From HGM04593 sp045647885 (GTDB lineage Bacteria; Bacteroidota; Bacteroidia; Bacteroidales; Bacteroidaceae): a stretch of 64,000 nucleotides of DNA. Below are positions 33,779 to 43,010 of the stretch, piece by piece. The stretch covers positions 62,001-126,000 of the forward strand of contig JAZRMX010000022.1 of the NCBI GenBank assembly GCA_045647885.1, read 5' to 3'. A model generated the notes under the pieces. It had not been told where the DNA came from, did not search any database, and saw nothing but the letters and a program-made list of their open reading frames with translations. Made by a program: the position numbers and the translations under genes. Numbering within the stretch: the stretch's first letter is position 1; every line of letters begins with the position of its first letter.

Positions 33779-34402
33779 ATGAGAATAAAATTTTCTATAA
33801 TATTCTTGATGCTGCCCTTTCTGCTCTTTGCCCAGCAGAGTGCGGTTACAGAGCTGCTGGAACAGGCTGTGATGAAAATAGAGGCCGACGCTGCGGTGCA
33901 GATGACCTTTTCTTATGTGCTCCTTGACGAGGATGGCAACGAGCAGTTTGCCGATGCGGGCAGCCTTAAACTCGATGGTGAACGGTATTCGCTTCTTGTC
34001 AGCCCCATGAAATTGTGGTGCGACGGTAAGGCGCAGTGGAGCTATATAACTGCCAATAATGAAATTTATATAACCGAAGTCGGCTCCGAAGAGGCACAGA
34101 TATATAACCCAGCCTATCTTATGGGGCTATACAAGAAGGGGTATGACTGTAAAATGGAGCGCGACGGTGGAAATAATGTGATTACCCTTGTTTCGGCATC
34201 GGACGAACCTTCGTTTGAGAAGGTAGTGGTTGCTTTGGATGAGAAAACCTTGCGTCCTGTGGCTATGTCTGTCTATATGAACGGCCAGGGATGTACCCGA
34301 ATAACGATAAACGGTTATAAGCCCGGATGTATGTTCGACGACAGGGTGTACCGTTGTCCGTTGGAGGATTTTCCCGGCGTAGAGGTTGTAGATATGAGAT
34401 AA
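33779..34402 (+). CDS. LolA-like periplasmic lipoprotein carrier
   Basis: A 207-residue protein with signal peptide MRIKFSIIFLMLPFLLFAQQ. The mature part has the LolA/LolB fold pattern (MTFSYVLLDEDGNEQFADAGSLKLDGERYSLLVS region, DGKAQWSYITANNEIYITEV). LolA ferries outer-membrane lipoproteins across the periplasm. The downstream order ftsK - lolA-like - trxB is common in Bacteroidales. Sequence divergence from proteobacterial LolA is large, so the exact cargo is uncertain. Confidence 0.82.
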   Translation: MRIKFSIIFLMLPFLLFAQQSAVTELLEQAVMKIEADAAVQMTFSYVLLDEDGNEQFADAGSLKLDGERYSLLVSPMKLWCDGKAQWSYITANNEIYITEVGSEEAQIYNPAYLMGLYKKGYDCKMERDGGNNVITLVSASDEPSFEKVVVALDEKTLRPVAMSVYMNGQGCTRITINGYKPGCMFDDRVYRCPLEDFPGVEVVDMR

Positions 34403-34461
34403 TTTAATAAAGGTGGTTCTATGCTGCCTTATATCAATTTGATAAATAAAAAATACGATAT

Positions 34462-35397
34462 ATGAAAAAGACTAAGTGTTTGATTATCGGTTCGGGCCCT
34501 GCGGGCTACACTGCTGCGATATATGCTTCGCGTGCCAATCTTTCACCGATACTATATGAGGGTATTCAGCCTGGTGGGCAGCTTACACAGACTACAGTGG
34601 TGGAGAATTTCCCCGGTTTCCCATTGGGTATAACCGGCCCGGAACTTATGGATAATATGCGTAAGCAGGCTGTTAATGTCGGTGCTGATGTACGTTCCGG
34701 CAGTGTTGTCGATGTGGATTTTGAGGAATTGCCTTATAAGGTGACCATTGATGATGGAACTGTAATTACAGCTGACACTGTAATTATTGCAACCGGTGCT
34801 GCGGCAAAGTACCTCGGTCTTTCCGACGAAATAAAATATCAGGGTATGGGCGTTAGCGCCTGTGCTACCTGCGACGGCTTTTTCTATCGCAAAAAGGTTG
34901 TTGCGGTAGTGGGCGGTGGCGATACTGCGTGTGAAGAGGCTAACTATCTTGCCTCGCTTGCGGCAAAGGTGTATCTTATTGTGCGCAAGCCTTACTTGCG
35001 TGCTTCAAAGGCTATGCAGGACCGCACATTGAACAATCCTAAAATTGAGGTGCTTTTCGAGCATAACACCGAGGGCCTTTTTGGAGAAGATGGGGTGGAG
35101 GGTGTTCACCTTGTAAAACGCAAGGGTGAGCCCGACGAGAAACATTACGATATTGCAGTCGATGGTTTCTTCCTTGCCATAGGCCATAAACCCAACAGTG
35201 ATATTTTCAAGAAATATCTGAAAACCGATGAAACCGGGTATTTCGTTCCTGCCGATGCGAGCGGTGTGAAGACTCTTGTACCCGGTGTCTTTGTTGCCGG
35301 TGATGTTGCCGACCCTCATTATCGTCAGGCAATAAATGCTGCTGCAAGCGGTTGCCGTGCCGCAATGGAGGCTGAACGTTATTTGTCGGGAAAGTAA
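34462..35397 (+). CDS. trxB: Thioredoxin reductase
   Basis: A 311-residue flavoenzyme, usual length. It has the FAD-binding GSGPAGYTAAIYASRANL at residues 8-25, the redox-active CATC in VSACATCDGFFYRK (~133-136), the NADPH site VVGGGDTACEEANYLAS, and the C-terminal GVFVAGDVADPHYRQAINAA. It passes electrons from NADPH to thioredoxin in the cytoplasm. It is 59 bases after the lolA-like gene. Confidence 0.97.
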   Translation: MKKTKCLIIGSGPAGYTAAIYASRANLSPILYEGIQPGGQLTQTTVVENFPGFPLGITGPELMDNMRKQAVNVGADVRSGSVVDVDFEELPYKVTIDDGTVITADTVIIATGAAAKYLGLSDEIKYQGMGVSACATCDGFFYRKKVVAVVGGGDTACEEANYLASLAAKVYLIVRKPYLRASKAMQDRTLNNPKIEVLFEHNTEGLFGEDGVEGVHLVKRKGEPDEKHYDIAVDGFFLAIGHKPNSDIFKKYLKTDETGYFVPADASGVKTLVPGVFVAGDVADPHYRQAINAAASGCRAAMEAERYLSGK

Positions 35398-35444
35398 TCC
35401 CTTTTAAAAGGGTGGTATCCTGTAACTAAACACAAAATAAGAAT

Positions 35445-36491
35445 ATGGATATACAATATCCCTTATATCCGCTCCTGTTCGAGAATAATTTCCGTACTGT
35501 GGTGTGGGGTGGGCATAACCTGAAACCAATGAAGGGCATCTTGCCCGACGGCGAGCGTGTAGGCGAGAGCTGGGAGGTCAGTGCTGTTCCCGGGTGGGAG
35601 TCTGTTGTGAAAAACGGACTCTTTGCCGGCAGTAAACTCTCGGAACTTGTTGCCGATTATGGCGGTTATCTGCTCGGTGCATCGGTGCTTGAAAAGTATG
35701 GTCTGGAATTTCCTGTCCTTGTGAAGTTCATAGATGCTATGCAGGATCTCTCCATTCAGGTGCATCCGGGTGACGAAATTGCCCGCGAGCGCCACGGGTG
35801 CTTTGGGAAAACAGAGATGTGGTATGTGCTTAAGGCCGAGCCGGGCGCAGTGCTTTATTCGGGCTTTAATCAGGCAATAACACCTTACGAGTATGAGAAA
35901 CGTGTTGAGGACGGCAGTATATGCGAAGTGCTCCAGCGTCACGAGGTTAAAGCCGGTGACTGTTTCTATATTCCTGCCGGTCGTGTGCACGCTATCTGCG
36001 GTGGTATGATGATTGCGGAAATCCAGCAGAGTTCCGACATTACTTACCGCATTTTCGACTATAACCGCCCGGGGCTCGACGGAAAGATGCGTGAGCTCCA
36101 TGTGCAGGAGGCGAAGGCAGCCATAGACTTCAAGCTCTACGACGACTACAAGGTGTCGTATGAACGCAGAATCAACAAGCCGGTACCCCTGGTGGAGTCG
36201 CCGTTCTTTGTAGTGAAACTGCTTGAGGTTGACAGGGCTTTCCATCGCAAACTCTTCAAATATGACTCTTTTGTTGTTTATGTGTGCCTTGAGGGTGATT
36301 GTACCATTAATGTCAAGAGCCTTAATTACGACGGTTGTTCTATCCCCGAAAACTATGAGCGTGTAGTGCATCTAACCGAGGGTTGCAGCTGTCTTGTTCC
36401 CGTCTGCTGTGCCGACTATGATGTTGTGCCCAATAATGAGTCGGGTGTTACAAGGTTGCTCGAGGTTTACATTGACAACAAGAATTTTTGA
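35445..36491 (+). CDS. manA: Mannose-6-phosphate isomerase, class I
   Basis: A 348-residue zinc enzyme that interconverts mannose-6-phosphate and fructose-6-phosphate. The metal ligands are visible in LSIQVHPGDEIARERHG (Gln and His, ~100), GKTEMWYVLKAEPGA (Glu, ~127) and IPAGRVHAICGGMMIAEIQQ (His, ~181). DITYRIFDYNRPG is also typical. It feeds glycan-derived mannose into glycolysis or supplies GDP-sugar synthesis. It lies 47 bases after trxB, possibly on the same transcript. Confidence 0.94.
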   Translation: MDIQYPLYPLLFENNFRTVVWGGHNLKPMKGILPDGERVGESWEVSAVPGWESVVKNGLFAGSKLSELVADYGGYLLGASVLEKYGLEFPVLVKFIDAMQDLSIQVHPGDEIARERHGCFGKTEMWYVLKAEPGAVLYSGFNQAITPYEYEKRVEDGSICEVLQRHEVKAGDCFYIPAGRVHAICGGMMIAEIQQSSDITYRIFDYNRPGLDGKMRELHVQEAKAAIDFKLYDDYKVSYERRINKPVPLVESPFFVVKLLEVDRAFHRKLFKYDSFVVYVCLEGDCTINVKSLNYDGCSIPENYERVVHLTEGCSCLVPVCCADYDVVPNNESGVTRLLEVYIDNKNF

Positions 36492-36533
36492 TAATTATTC
36501 AATTGTGAGGTGTAAAAAGTGCGAAAAAGTTTC

Positions 36534-36648
36534 TTGCAGAAGAAAATAATTGCTATCTTTGCACCCGATTTAGTCCGCAGGGGTTGAATAAGATGCGCTC
36601 ACAAAGAGGGCACACCTCCCGGAAATCACAATAAAAGCTATAAATTAA
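36534..36648 (+). promoter_or_regulatory. Promoter and leader of rplU-rpmA
   Basis: TTG 36534-36536, 17 bases, TATCTTTG 36554-36561. The leader of about 80 bases is GC-richer than its surroundings and can pair at its edges (TCCG near 36574 with CGGA near 36622). It could be an autoregulatory ribosomal-protein leader, though I cannot match it to a known family. Confidence 0.5.
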
Positions 36649-37038
36649 ATGTACGCAATTGTTGAGATTAACGGACAGCAGTTCAAGGCAGAGGCCGGCA
36701 AAAAGCTGTACGTGCACCACATTAAAGGTGCTCAGAATGACACAACCGTAGAGTTCGATCGCGTGTTGTTGTTGGATAATGAAGGTGCTATCACCGTGGG
36801 TGCTCCCACCGTTGAGGGCGCAAAAGTAGTTTGCTACATCGGCAACGTTCGTGAAATGAAACAGACTCGCAAGTCAAAGGATGGTCAGAACATCGTTACA
36901 ACACGTGTTATCGACCCCACTTTGGTTAAGGGTGACAAAGTTTTGGTTTTCCACAAACGTCGTCGCAAAGGTTACCGCAAATTGAACGGTCACCGTCAGC
37001 AGTTTACAGAGTTAGTTGTTAAAGAAATTATCGGTTAA
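36649..37038 (+). CDS. rplU: Ribosomal protein L21 with internal insertion
   Basis: A 129-residue 50S protein. The start MYAIVEINGQQFKAEAGKK and end FHKRRRKGYRKLNGHRQQFT are standard. Between GAPTVEGAKVVC (residues 51-62) and LVKGDKVLV (92-100) there are about 24 extra residues (YIGNVREMKQTRKSKDGQ...), compared with the ~103-105 residues of most L21 proteins. The insert is basic and lies where the normal protein has a short loop. It is followed by rpmA, the usual gene order. Confidence 0.96.
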   Translation: MYAIVEINGQQFKAEAGKKLYVHHIKGAQNDTTVEFDRVLLLDNEGAITVGAPTVEGAKVVCYIGNVREMKQTRKSKDGQNIVTTRVIDPTLVKGDKVLVFHKRRRKGYRKLNGHRQQFTELVVKEIIG

Positions 37039-37057
37039 TTTTTAAAAAAGAAGTATT

Positions 37058-37324
37058 ATGGCACATAAGAAAGGTGTTGGTAGTTCAAAGAACGGCCGCG
37101 AGTCAGCAAGTCAGAGACTTGGTGTTAAAATCTGGGGCGGTCAGGTATGTAAAGCCGGTAATATCATCGTTCGTCAGCGTGGTACAGTTCACTATCCCGG
37201 TGCAAACATCGGTATGGGTAGCGATCACACTCTCTATGCTTTGATAGACGGCGTTGTAACTTTCAAACGTGGTAAGAATGACAAGAGCTATGTTTCTGTT
37301 GCTCCTATCGCCGAGAAAAACTAA
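37058..37324 (+). CDS. rpmA: Ribosomal protein L27
   Basis: An 88-residue 50S protein near the peptidyl-transferase centre. The N-terminus MAHKKGVGSSKNGRES lacks the cleavable extension of Firmicutes. SQRLGVKIWGGQVCKAGNII and VHYPGANIGMGSDHTLYALI are typical. It starts 19 bases after rplU, and a strong terminator follows. Confidence 0.98.
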   Translation: MAHKKGVGSSKNGRESASQRLGVKIWGGQVCKAGNIIVRQRGTVHYPGANIGMGSDHTLYALIDGVVTFKRGKNDKSYVSVAPIAEKN

Positions 37325-37346
37325 TTAAGGAGAAATTATCCGCATA

Positions 37347-37386
37347 AAATAAAGGCAACCTTTTGGGGTTGCCTTTATTTTTTTGT
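37347..37386 (+). terminator. Terminator after rpmA
   Basis: AAATAAAGGCAACC (37347-37360) pairs with GGTTGCCTTTATTT (37367-37380) around a 6-base loop, followed by further T. Confidence 0.92.
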
Positions 37387-37503
37387 CTTGTAGGCTCAAT
37401 TTTTTTGGCAAGCGTGTTAAAAACAATAAAATAAATTGTACCTTTGTGAGTTACCGCATTTTTGGCGGTTGTTTTGCAAGAATATAAAGAAAAACAAAAA
37501 TAT

Positions 37504-38778
37504 ATGCTTACAATTAAAGTTATTGCCCAGGAGACCGAGAAGGTTATTAAGGGCCTTGAGAAAAAGCATTTCAATAATGCGAAAGAGACTATAGAGAAGG
37601 TTCTTGAGTTTGACAAAGAGCGTCGCACTGCACAGGCAGAACTCGACAATGTGCTTGCGCAGAACAAGCAGCTTGCTGCAAAAATCGGCCAGTTGATGAA
37701 GGAGAAAAACCTCGAAGAGGCTGAGAACGTAAAGGCGCAGGTTGCTGCTCTTAAAGAGAGCGCAAAGGCTTTGGAGGAGAAGATGAATGCTGCGGCCGAA
37801 AGTGTAAATGCTTTGCTTTATACCATCCCCAACATCCCCTACGACGAGGTACCCGAAGGTAAGGTTGCCGAGGATAATGTGGTGGAAAAGACCGGTGGTA
37901 TGGAAACCGTGTTGCCCGAGAATGCTCTTCCTCACTGGGAACTTGCAAAGAAATATGACCTCATCGATTTCGACCTCGGTGTGAAGATTACCGGTGCCGG
38001 TTTCCCTGTTTATAAAGGCAAGGGTGCGCAGTTGCAGCGTGCACTTATTAACTTCTTCCTCGACGAGGCTCGCAAGGCTGGTTATGTTGAGATTATGCCT
38101 CCCACAGTGGTTAATGCCGCCTCGGGATTCGGTACAGGACAGTTGCCCGACAAAGAGGGACAGATGTACCACTGCGGTCTCGATGACCTCTACCTCATTC
38201 CCACTGCCGAGGTGCCCGTGACAAACATCTATCGCGATGTTATTCTCGACGAAAAGTCACTTCCCATAAAGAACTGCGCTTACACACAGTGTTTCCGTCG
38301 TGAGGCCGGTTCATACGGCAAAGATGTGCGCGGTCTTAACCGTCTGCACGAGTTCTCAAAGGTAGAGATTGTTCGCATTGACACTCCCGAGCACAGCAAG
38401 GAGTCACACAAAGAGATGCTCGAGCACGTAGAGGGTCTTTTGAAGAAACTCGAACTCCCTTATCGTATTCTCCGTCTTTGTGGTGGTGATATGAGCTTTA
38501 CCGCAGCTCTCTGCTTCGACTTTGAGGTATATTCAGAGGCGCAGAAGCGTTGGTTGGAGGTAAGCTCTGTATCAAACTTCGACAACTATCAGGCTAACCG
38601 CTTGAAATGTCGTTACCGCACAGCCGACAAGAAGACAGAGCTTTGCCACACACTCAACGGTTCGGCACTAGCTCTTCCCCGTATAGTAGCGGCTTTGCTC
38701 GAGAACAACCAGACTCCCGAGGGTATTAAGATTCCCAAGGCTCTTGTTCCTTACTGTGGTTTTGAGATTATTGATTAA
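37504..38778 (+). CDS. serS: Seryl-tRNA synthetase
   Basis: A 424-residue class II synthetase. I start at the ATG at 37504 (MLTIKVIAQETEKVIKGLEK), which matches Bacteroidetes SerRS length. The N-terminal coiled-coil arm spans about residues 30-105. Class II motif 2 is in YTQCFRREAGSYGKDVRGL (~260), and motif 3 in NGSALALPRIVAALLENNQ (~385). It charges tRNA-Ser, including the tRNA-Ser(GCU) gene at 7970. The -7 box TACCTTTG is at 37439-37446. Confidence 0.97.
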   Translation: MLTIKVIAQETEKVIKGLEKKHFNNAKETIEKVLEFDKERRTAQAELDNVLAQNKQLAAKIGQLMKEKNLEEAENVKAQVAALKESAKALEEKMNAAAESVNALLYTIPNIPYDEVPEGKVAEDNVVEKTGGMETVLPENALPHWELAKKYDLIDFDLGVKITGAGFPVYKGKGAQLQRALINFFLDEARKAGYVEIMPPTVVNAASGFGTGQLPDKEGQMYHCGLDDLYLIPTAEVPVTNIYRDVILDEKSLPIKNCAYTQCFRREAGSYGKDVRGLNRLHEFSKVEIVRIDTPEHSKESHKEMLEHVEGLLKKLELPYRILRLCGGDMSFTAALCFDFEVYSEAQKRWLEVSSVSNFDNYQANRLKCRYRTADKKTELCHTLNGSALALPRIVAALLENNQTPEGIKIPKALVPYCGFEIID

Positions 38779-38810
38779 CGTAGAATATAATTACACAAAA
38801 TATTACCGAT

Positions 38811-41099
38811 ATGTTTAAAATAGTATCGAAAGAACAATTCTCTGAAAAGGTTTTTCGTTTGCGTGTAGAGGCTCCGTTGATTGCAAAATCGTACAGAGCC
38901 GGTAACTTCGTTATTATCCGCGTGGGTGAGAAGGGCGAGCGTATTCCCTTGACCATTGCACACGCCGACGCCGAGAAGGGTATCATTACATTGGTAATTC
39001 AGAAGGTGGGCTTGAGCTCATCGCGCCTGTGCGACCTTAATGAGGGCGATTACATCACCGACGTGGTAGGTCCTCTCGGTCAGGCTACTCACATTGAGAA
39101 TTTCGGTACAGTTGTATGTGCCGGTGGTGGTGTGGGCGTTGCGCCTATGCTTCCCATTGCAGCTGCTCTTAAGAAGGCCGGTAACCGTGTGATCTCGGTA
39201 CTAGCAGGTCGTTCAAAAGACCTTATTATCCTCGAAAAAGAGGTACGCGAGGTATCGGACGAGGTAATTATTATGACCGACGATGGTTCTTATGGCGACA
39301 AAGGTCTTGTTACCGAGGGTATCGAGCGTGTAATCAAGCGCGAGACCGTTAATCACTGTGTGGCTATCGGTCCTGCCATAATGATGAAATTTGTATGTAA
39401 GCTTACAAAACAATATGAAATTCCCACCGTTGTATCACTCAACACCATTATGGTCGATGGTACAGGTATGTGCGGTGCTTGCCGTGTAACCGTTGGTGGA
39501 AAAACTAAATTCGTTTGCGTGGATGGCCCAGAATTCGATGGCCACCAGGTTGATTTTGACGGAATGATGCAGCGTTTGGGCAGCTTCAAACGTGAGGAGG
39601 CCGAGGAGTTGCAGAAGCTCGAAAAATGCGAGGCTGAGGGCGAAGCTTGCGAGCTTACAAACCGCGATGCAGAGTGGCGTGTGGCTCTCCGCAGCAAGAT
39701 GAAGCCCAAGGAGCGCACAACAATAGAGCGTTGTGTTATGCCCGAGCTTGAGCCTGCTTATCGTGCTACAAAGTTGCGCGAGGAGGTTAATACCGGTCTT
39801 ACAAAAGAGATGGCAATGGTTGAGGCACAGCGTTGTCTCGACTGCCCCAACCCTGCTTGTATGGAGGGTTGCCCCGTGAGCATACAGATACCTTCGTTCA
39901 TTAAGAATATTGAGCGTGGCGAGTTTGCAAAGGCAGCCCAGGTGCTTAAGATGACAAGTTCGTTGCCCGCTGTTTGCGGTCGCGTTTGTCCCCAGGAGAA
40001 ACAGTGCGAGAGCAAGTGTATCCACTTGAAGATGGGTCACAAGGCTGTTGCTATTGGTGCTCTTGAGCGTTTTGCTGCCGACTATGCACGCGAGAGCGGT
40101 GAGCAGTCGGTTCCTGCAGTTGCTCCTTCAAACGGTATTAAGGTTGCTGTTGTAGGTTCGGGTCCTGCCGGTCTTTCTTTTGCCGGCGATATGGCAAAAC
40201 TCGGTTATAGCGTAACCGTGTTCGAGGCTCTCCACGAGATTGGTGGCGTGCTCAAATATGGTATTCCCGAATTCCGTTTGCCTAACGCAATTGTTGATGT
40301 CGAGATTGATACTCTCAAGGCTATGGGTGTTGAGTTTGTAAAGGACTGCGTGATTGGAAAGACAATTTCCATTGCACAGCTCGAGGAGGAGGGTTATAAG
40401 GGTGTATTCGTAGCATCGGGTGCCGGTCTTCCCAACTTTATGAACATTCCTGGCGAGAACTCTATAAACATCCTTTCTTCAAACGAGTACCTTACTCGTG
40501 TGAACCTTATGGATGCTTCTAACCCCGAAACCGATACTCCTATGCACATTGGTAAGCGTGTGGCTGTGGTTGGTGGTGGCAACACCGCTATGGACTCTGT
40601 TCGTACCGCGCTTCGTTTGGGTGCCGAGCGTGCGATGATTATCTATCGTCGTTCCGAGGCTGAAATGCCCGCTCGTCTCGAGGAGGTTAAGCACGCGAAG
40701 GAGGAGGGTGTTGAGTTCCTCACACTCCACAACCCCATTGAATATATTGCCGACGAGAAGGGTTGCGTGAAACAGATTGTATTGCAGAAGATGGAGCTTG
40801 GTGAGCCCGATGCTTCGGGCCGTCGTTCTCCTGTGCCCATCGAGGGTGCAATAGAGACCATCGATATTGATATGGCGGTGGTTTCTGTGGGTGTTTCTCC
40901 CAACCCCCTTGTTCCCACTTCGGTTGAGGGCTTGGAGCTTGGTCGCAAGAATACAATTGCTGTGAACGAGAAGATGCAGTCGTCTATACCTTTCATCTTT
41001 GCCGGTGGCGACATCGTACGCGGTGGTGCAACAGTTATCCTTGCTATGGGTGACGGCCGTAACGCAGCTGCTTCAATGCACGAGATGTTGAGCAAGTGA
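38811..41099 (+). CDS. Fused NfnA-NfnB, NAD-dependent ferredoxin:NADP oxidoreductase
   Basis: A 762-residue fusion. Residues ~1-270 match the FAD/NAD-binding small subunit (PyrK/NfnA type) with its 2Fe-2S cysteines (MVDGTGMCGACRVTVGGKTK, ~215-234). Residues ~290-762 match the GltD/NfnB-type subunit. The 4Fe-4S Cys set is RCLDCPNPACMEGCP and VCGRVCPQEKQCESKC (~342-405), then the FAD site VVGSGPAGLSFAGDMAKLGY (~446). The NADPH site VVGGGNTAMDSVRTALRLG follows. Databases often call such proteins 'DHOD B NAD subunit / glutamate synthase', but the paired architecture is that of electron-bifurcating Nfn. It probably balances NADH, NADPH and ferredoxin pools in this anaerobe. Confidence 0.87.
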   Translation: MFKIVSKEQFSEKVFRLRVEAPLIAKSYRAGNFVIIRVGEKGERIPLTIAHADAEKGIITLVIQKVGLSSSRLCDLNEGDYITDVVGPLGQATHIENFGTVVCAGGGVGVAPMLPIAAALKKAGNRVISVLAGRSKDLIILEKEVREVSDEVIIMTDDGSYGDKGLVTEGIERVIKRETVNHCVAIGPAIMMKFVCKLTKQYEIPTVVSLNTIMVDGTGMCGACRVTVGGKTKFVCVDGPEFDGHQVDFDGMMQRLGSFKREEAEELQKLEKCEAEGEACELTNRDAEWRVALRSKMKPKERTTIERCVMPELEPAYRATKLREEVNTGLTKEMAMVEAQRCLDCPNPACMEGCPVSIQIPSFIKNIERGEFAKAAQVLKMTSSLPAVCGRVCPQEKQCESKCIHLKMGHKAVAIGALERFAADYARESGEQSVPAVAPSNGIKVAVVGSGPAGLSFAGDMAKLGYSVTVFEALHEIGGVLKYGIPEFRLPNAIVDVEIDTLKAMGVEFVKDCVIGKTISIAQLEEEGYKGVFVASGAGLPNFMNIPGENSINILSSNEYLTRVNLMDASNPETDTPMHIGKRVAVVGGGNTAMDSVRTALRLGAERAMIIYRRSEAEMPARLEEVKHAKEEGVEFLTLHNPIEYIADEKGCVKQIVLQKMELGEPDASGRRSPVPIEGAIETIDIDMAVVSVGVSPNPLVPTSVEGLELGRKNTIAVNEKMQSSIPFIFAGGDIVRGGATVILAMGDGRNAAASMHEMLSK

Positions 41100-41146
41100 T
41101 TTAATATGTGACATCCAACTGACCCCAGGCGGGTGGATATATATGC

Positions 41147-41200
41147 AAAGCGGCGTATGAAGAAATTTTATAGATTCCTGCATACGCTGCTTTTATTTAT
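41147..41200 (+). terminator. Terminator after the NfnAB gene
   Basis: AAAGCGGCGTATG (41147-41159) pairs with CATACGCTGCTTT (41181-41193) with one G-U pair, and TTATTTATTG follows. Confidence 0.75.
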
Positions 41201-41261
41201 TGTAGCTTGACTATTGAGATTGTGTGTGAGTGCAGAGACTGGTTTTAAATATTGATTCAGA

Positions 41262-42590
41262 ATGAAAACGAAGATAACAAACAGGGAAATTTGGAGTATT
41301 GCTTTGCCGATTATGTTGGGAAATATGGCTCAGACCATAATCAGTTTCACTGACACTGCGTTCTTGGGCCATCTTGGTGTGGTTGCTTTAGGGGCTTCGA
41401 TGCTCGCCGGGCTTTTTTATTTTGTTTTCACCACGGTGGTGGCCGGCTTTGCGGTAGGTATTCAAATTATCGTGGCGCGTCGTTTCGGCGAGAAAAATTA
41501 CGGCAGAATAGGTGTCATTTTTGAACACGGTGCGTTTTTTGTCTTTATTCTGGGCTCTTTGCTGTTTACTGTATTATATTTTTTCTCGAGCGATCTGCTG
41601 CTATGGCTAATAGACTCGCCAAACATATACGAGGCTTCGTTGGATTATATAAAATATCGTCAGTTCGGTATTCTCTTTGTCTGTTTTAATTTTTTATATC
41701 GTGCTTTGTATGTGGGAATTTCCAACACAAAAGTAATCACATATTCCACGATAATAATGGCGCTTGTCAATATTTTCTTGGATTATTGCCTGATATTTGG
41801 CAATTTCGGTTTCCCGGATATGGGTATAGGTGGTGCTGCTTTGGCTTCATTGTGTGCCGAGTTTTCGGCTTTTGTGTTCTTTACGTTTTATAGTTATATG
41901 AAGTTAAGAAGGAGAGAGTATGGTATGTTCAAGATACACAGGCCGGAGGCGGAGCTGATGGGTAGAATGTTGAAACTTTCCACGCCCACTATGATGCAGA
42001 GGTTATTCTCTTTTGGTGTGTGGTTCGTGTTTTTTGTTCTGATAGAAAAGATGGGGGAAACGGCAACCGGTATATCTTCTATAACGAGAAGTGTGTATAT
42101 GATTTTGATTACGCCTTGTTTTGCCTTCTCTACCACCACAAATACGTTGGTTAGCCGAATTATCGGCGAGGGGCATATCAACCAGATTTTTTCCACAATT
42201 AACAAGGTTCTGAAAAATTGTATGTTTTGTACAATACCTATAGTGCTTCTTGTTGCGCTCTTTCCGGCTCGCATAGCAGGTATTTACACCGATGATTCGG
42301 ATTTTGCGCAGCTCGTTGTTCCTTCTATTCTGGTGATATGCAGCGGTACTGTTTTCCAAAGCATAGGCAATGCCTACTTCGAGGCGGTTTCGGGCACGGG
42401 TAACACTTCGGTGGCTCTCTATCTTGAGGCTGTAATACTTGTGGTTTACATCTTTTTTGTCTTTGTGATGACACATTTTGCAACAAGGGTTGAATTTGTG
42501 TGGACGGCCGAAATTTTGTATGGCGCGTTGCTTGGAACCTTTTGCTTTCTTTATATGAAATATGCCAAGTGGGACAGTAAGAGAATCTGA
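41262..42590 (+). CDS. MATE-family efflux transporter
   Basis: A 442-residue inner-membrane protein with about twelve helices in two similar halves. The MATE signature is at the N-terminus (IALPIMLGNMAQTIISFTDT, then GHLGVVALGAS), and the second half begins near LKLSTPTMMQRLFSFGVWF. These carriers expel drugs or metabolites in exchange for Na+ or H+. The substrate is unknown. It stands alone, and the 3' neighbour is convergent. Confidence 0.93.
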   Translation: MKTKITNREIWSIALPIMLGNMAQTIISFTDTAFLGHLGVVALGASMLAGLFYFVFTTVVAGFAVGIQIIVARRFGEKNYGRIGVIFEHGAFFVFILGSLLFTVLYFFSSDLLLWLIDSPNIYEASLDYIKYRQFGILFVCFNFLYRALYVGISNTKVITYSTIIMALVNIFLDYCLIFGNFGFPDMGIGGAALASLCAEFSAFVFFTFYSYMKLRRREYGMFKIHRPEAELMGRMLKLSTPTMMQRLFSFGVWFVFFVLIEKMGETATGISSITRSVYMILITPCFAFSTTTNTLVSRIIGEGHINQIFSTINKVLKNCMFCTIPIVLLVALFPARIAGIYTDDSDFAQLVVPSILVICSGTVFQSIGNAYFEAVSGTGNTSVALYLEAVILVVYIFFVFVMTHFATRVEFVWTAEILYGALLGTFCFLYMKYAKWDSKRI

Positions 42591-42661
42591 TTATTAGCTT
42601 GCCGTGTATTTTTGTTGCCTTGGGGTAAAAAGGAAACCGGTAATATTCTTTACTTGAAGGG

Positions 42662-43006
42662 TTACAGTAACTTCATTATATCTTCTTTTGTTATGCCCAA
42701 GAGGGCTGCTTTTGCTTTGAATTGCGGCAGTTCTTCCTCTATGAATTCGCGGCGTTGCGCCTCTCTGATTCTCTCCTTCGCTCCGCTTTTGACAAAATAT
42801 CCGAGGCCTCGCTTGTTGTATATAATCTCCTTGCTTTCGAGTAATTGGTAAGAACGCACAATGGTGTTGGGGTTCACACCGAGCGTTGCACCAAGCTCGC
42901 GTACCGACGGTATGCGTGCCTCCTCGGTCCACGTGTCGCAGAGGATTTTCTCCTGCATCATATCGGCGGTTTGTAAGTATATAGGCTTGTGTTCGTTGAA
43001 CTCCAT
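42662..43006 (-). CDS. GntR-family regulator, YtrA type
   Basis: A 114-residue short GntR protein. The winged helix includes IYLQTADMMQEKILCDTW, RIPSVRELGATLGVNPNTIV and YQLLESKEIIYNKRGLGYFV. A short C-terminal helix pair (FIEEELPQFKAKAALLGI) serves for dimerisation, as in YtrA. YtrA-type repressors control their own ABC transporter operon in response to cell-wall-active compounds. Here it is the last gene of the ABC operon, 4 bases after the second permease. Confidence 0.92.
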   Translation of the reverse strand: MEFNEHKPIYLQTADMMQEKILCDTWTEEARIPSVRELGATLGVNPNTIVRSYQLLESKEIIYNKRGLGYFVKSGAKERIREAQRREFIEEELPQFKAKAALLGITKEDIMKLL

Positions 43007-43010
43007 AGGT

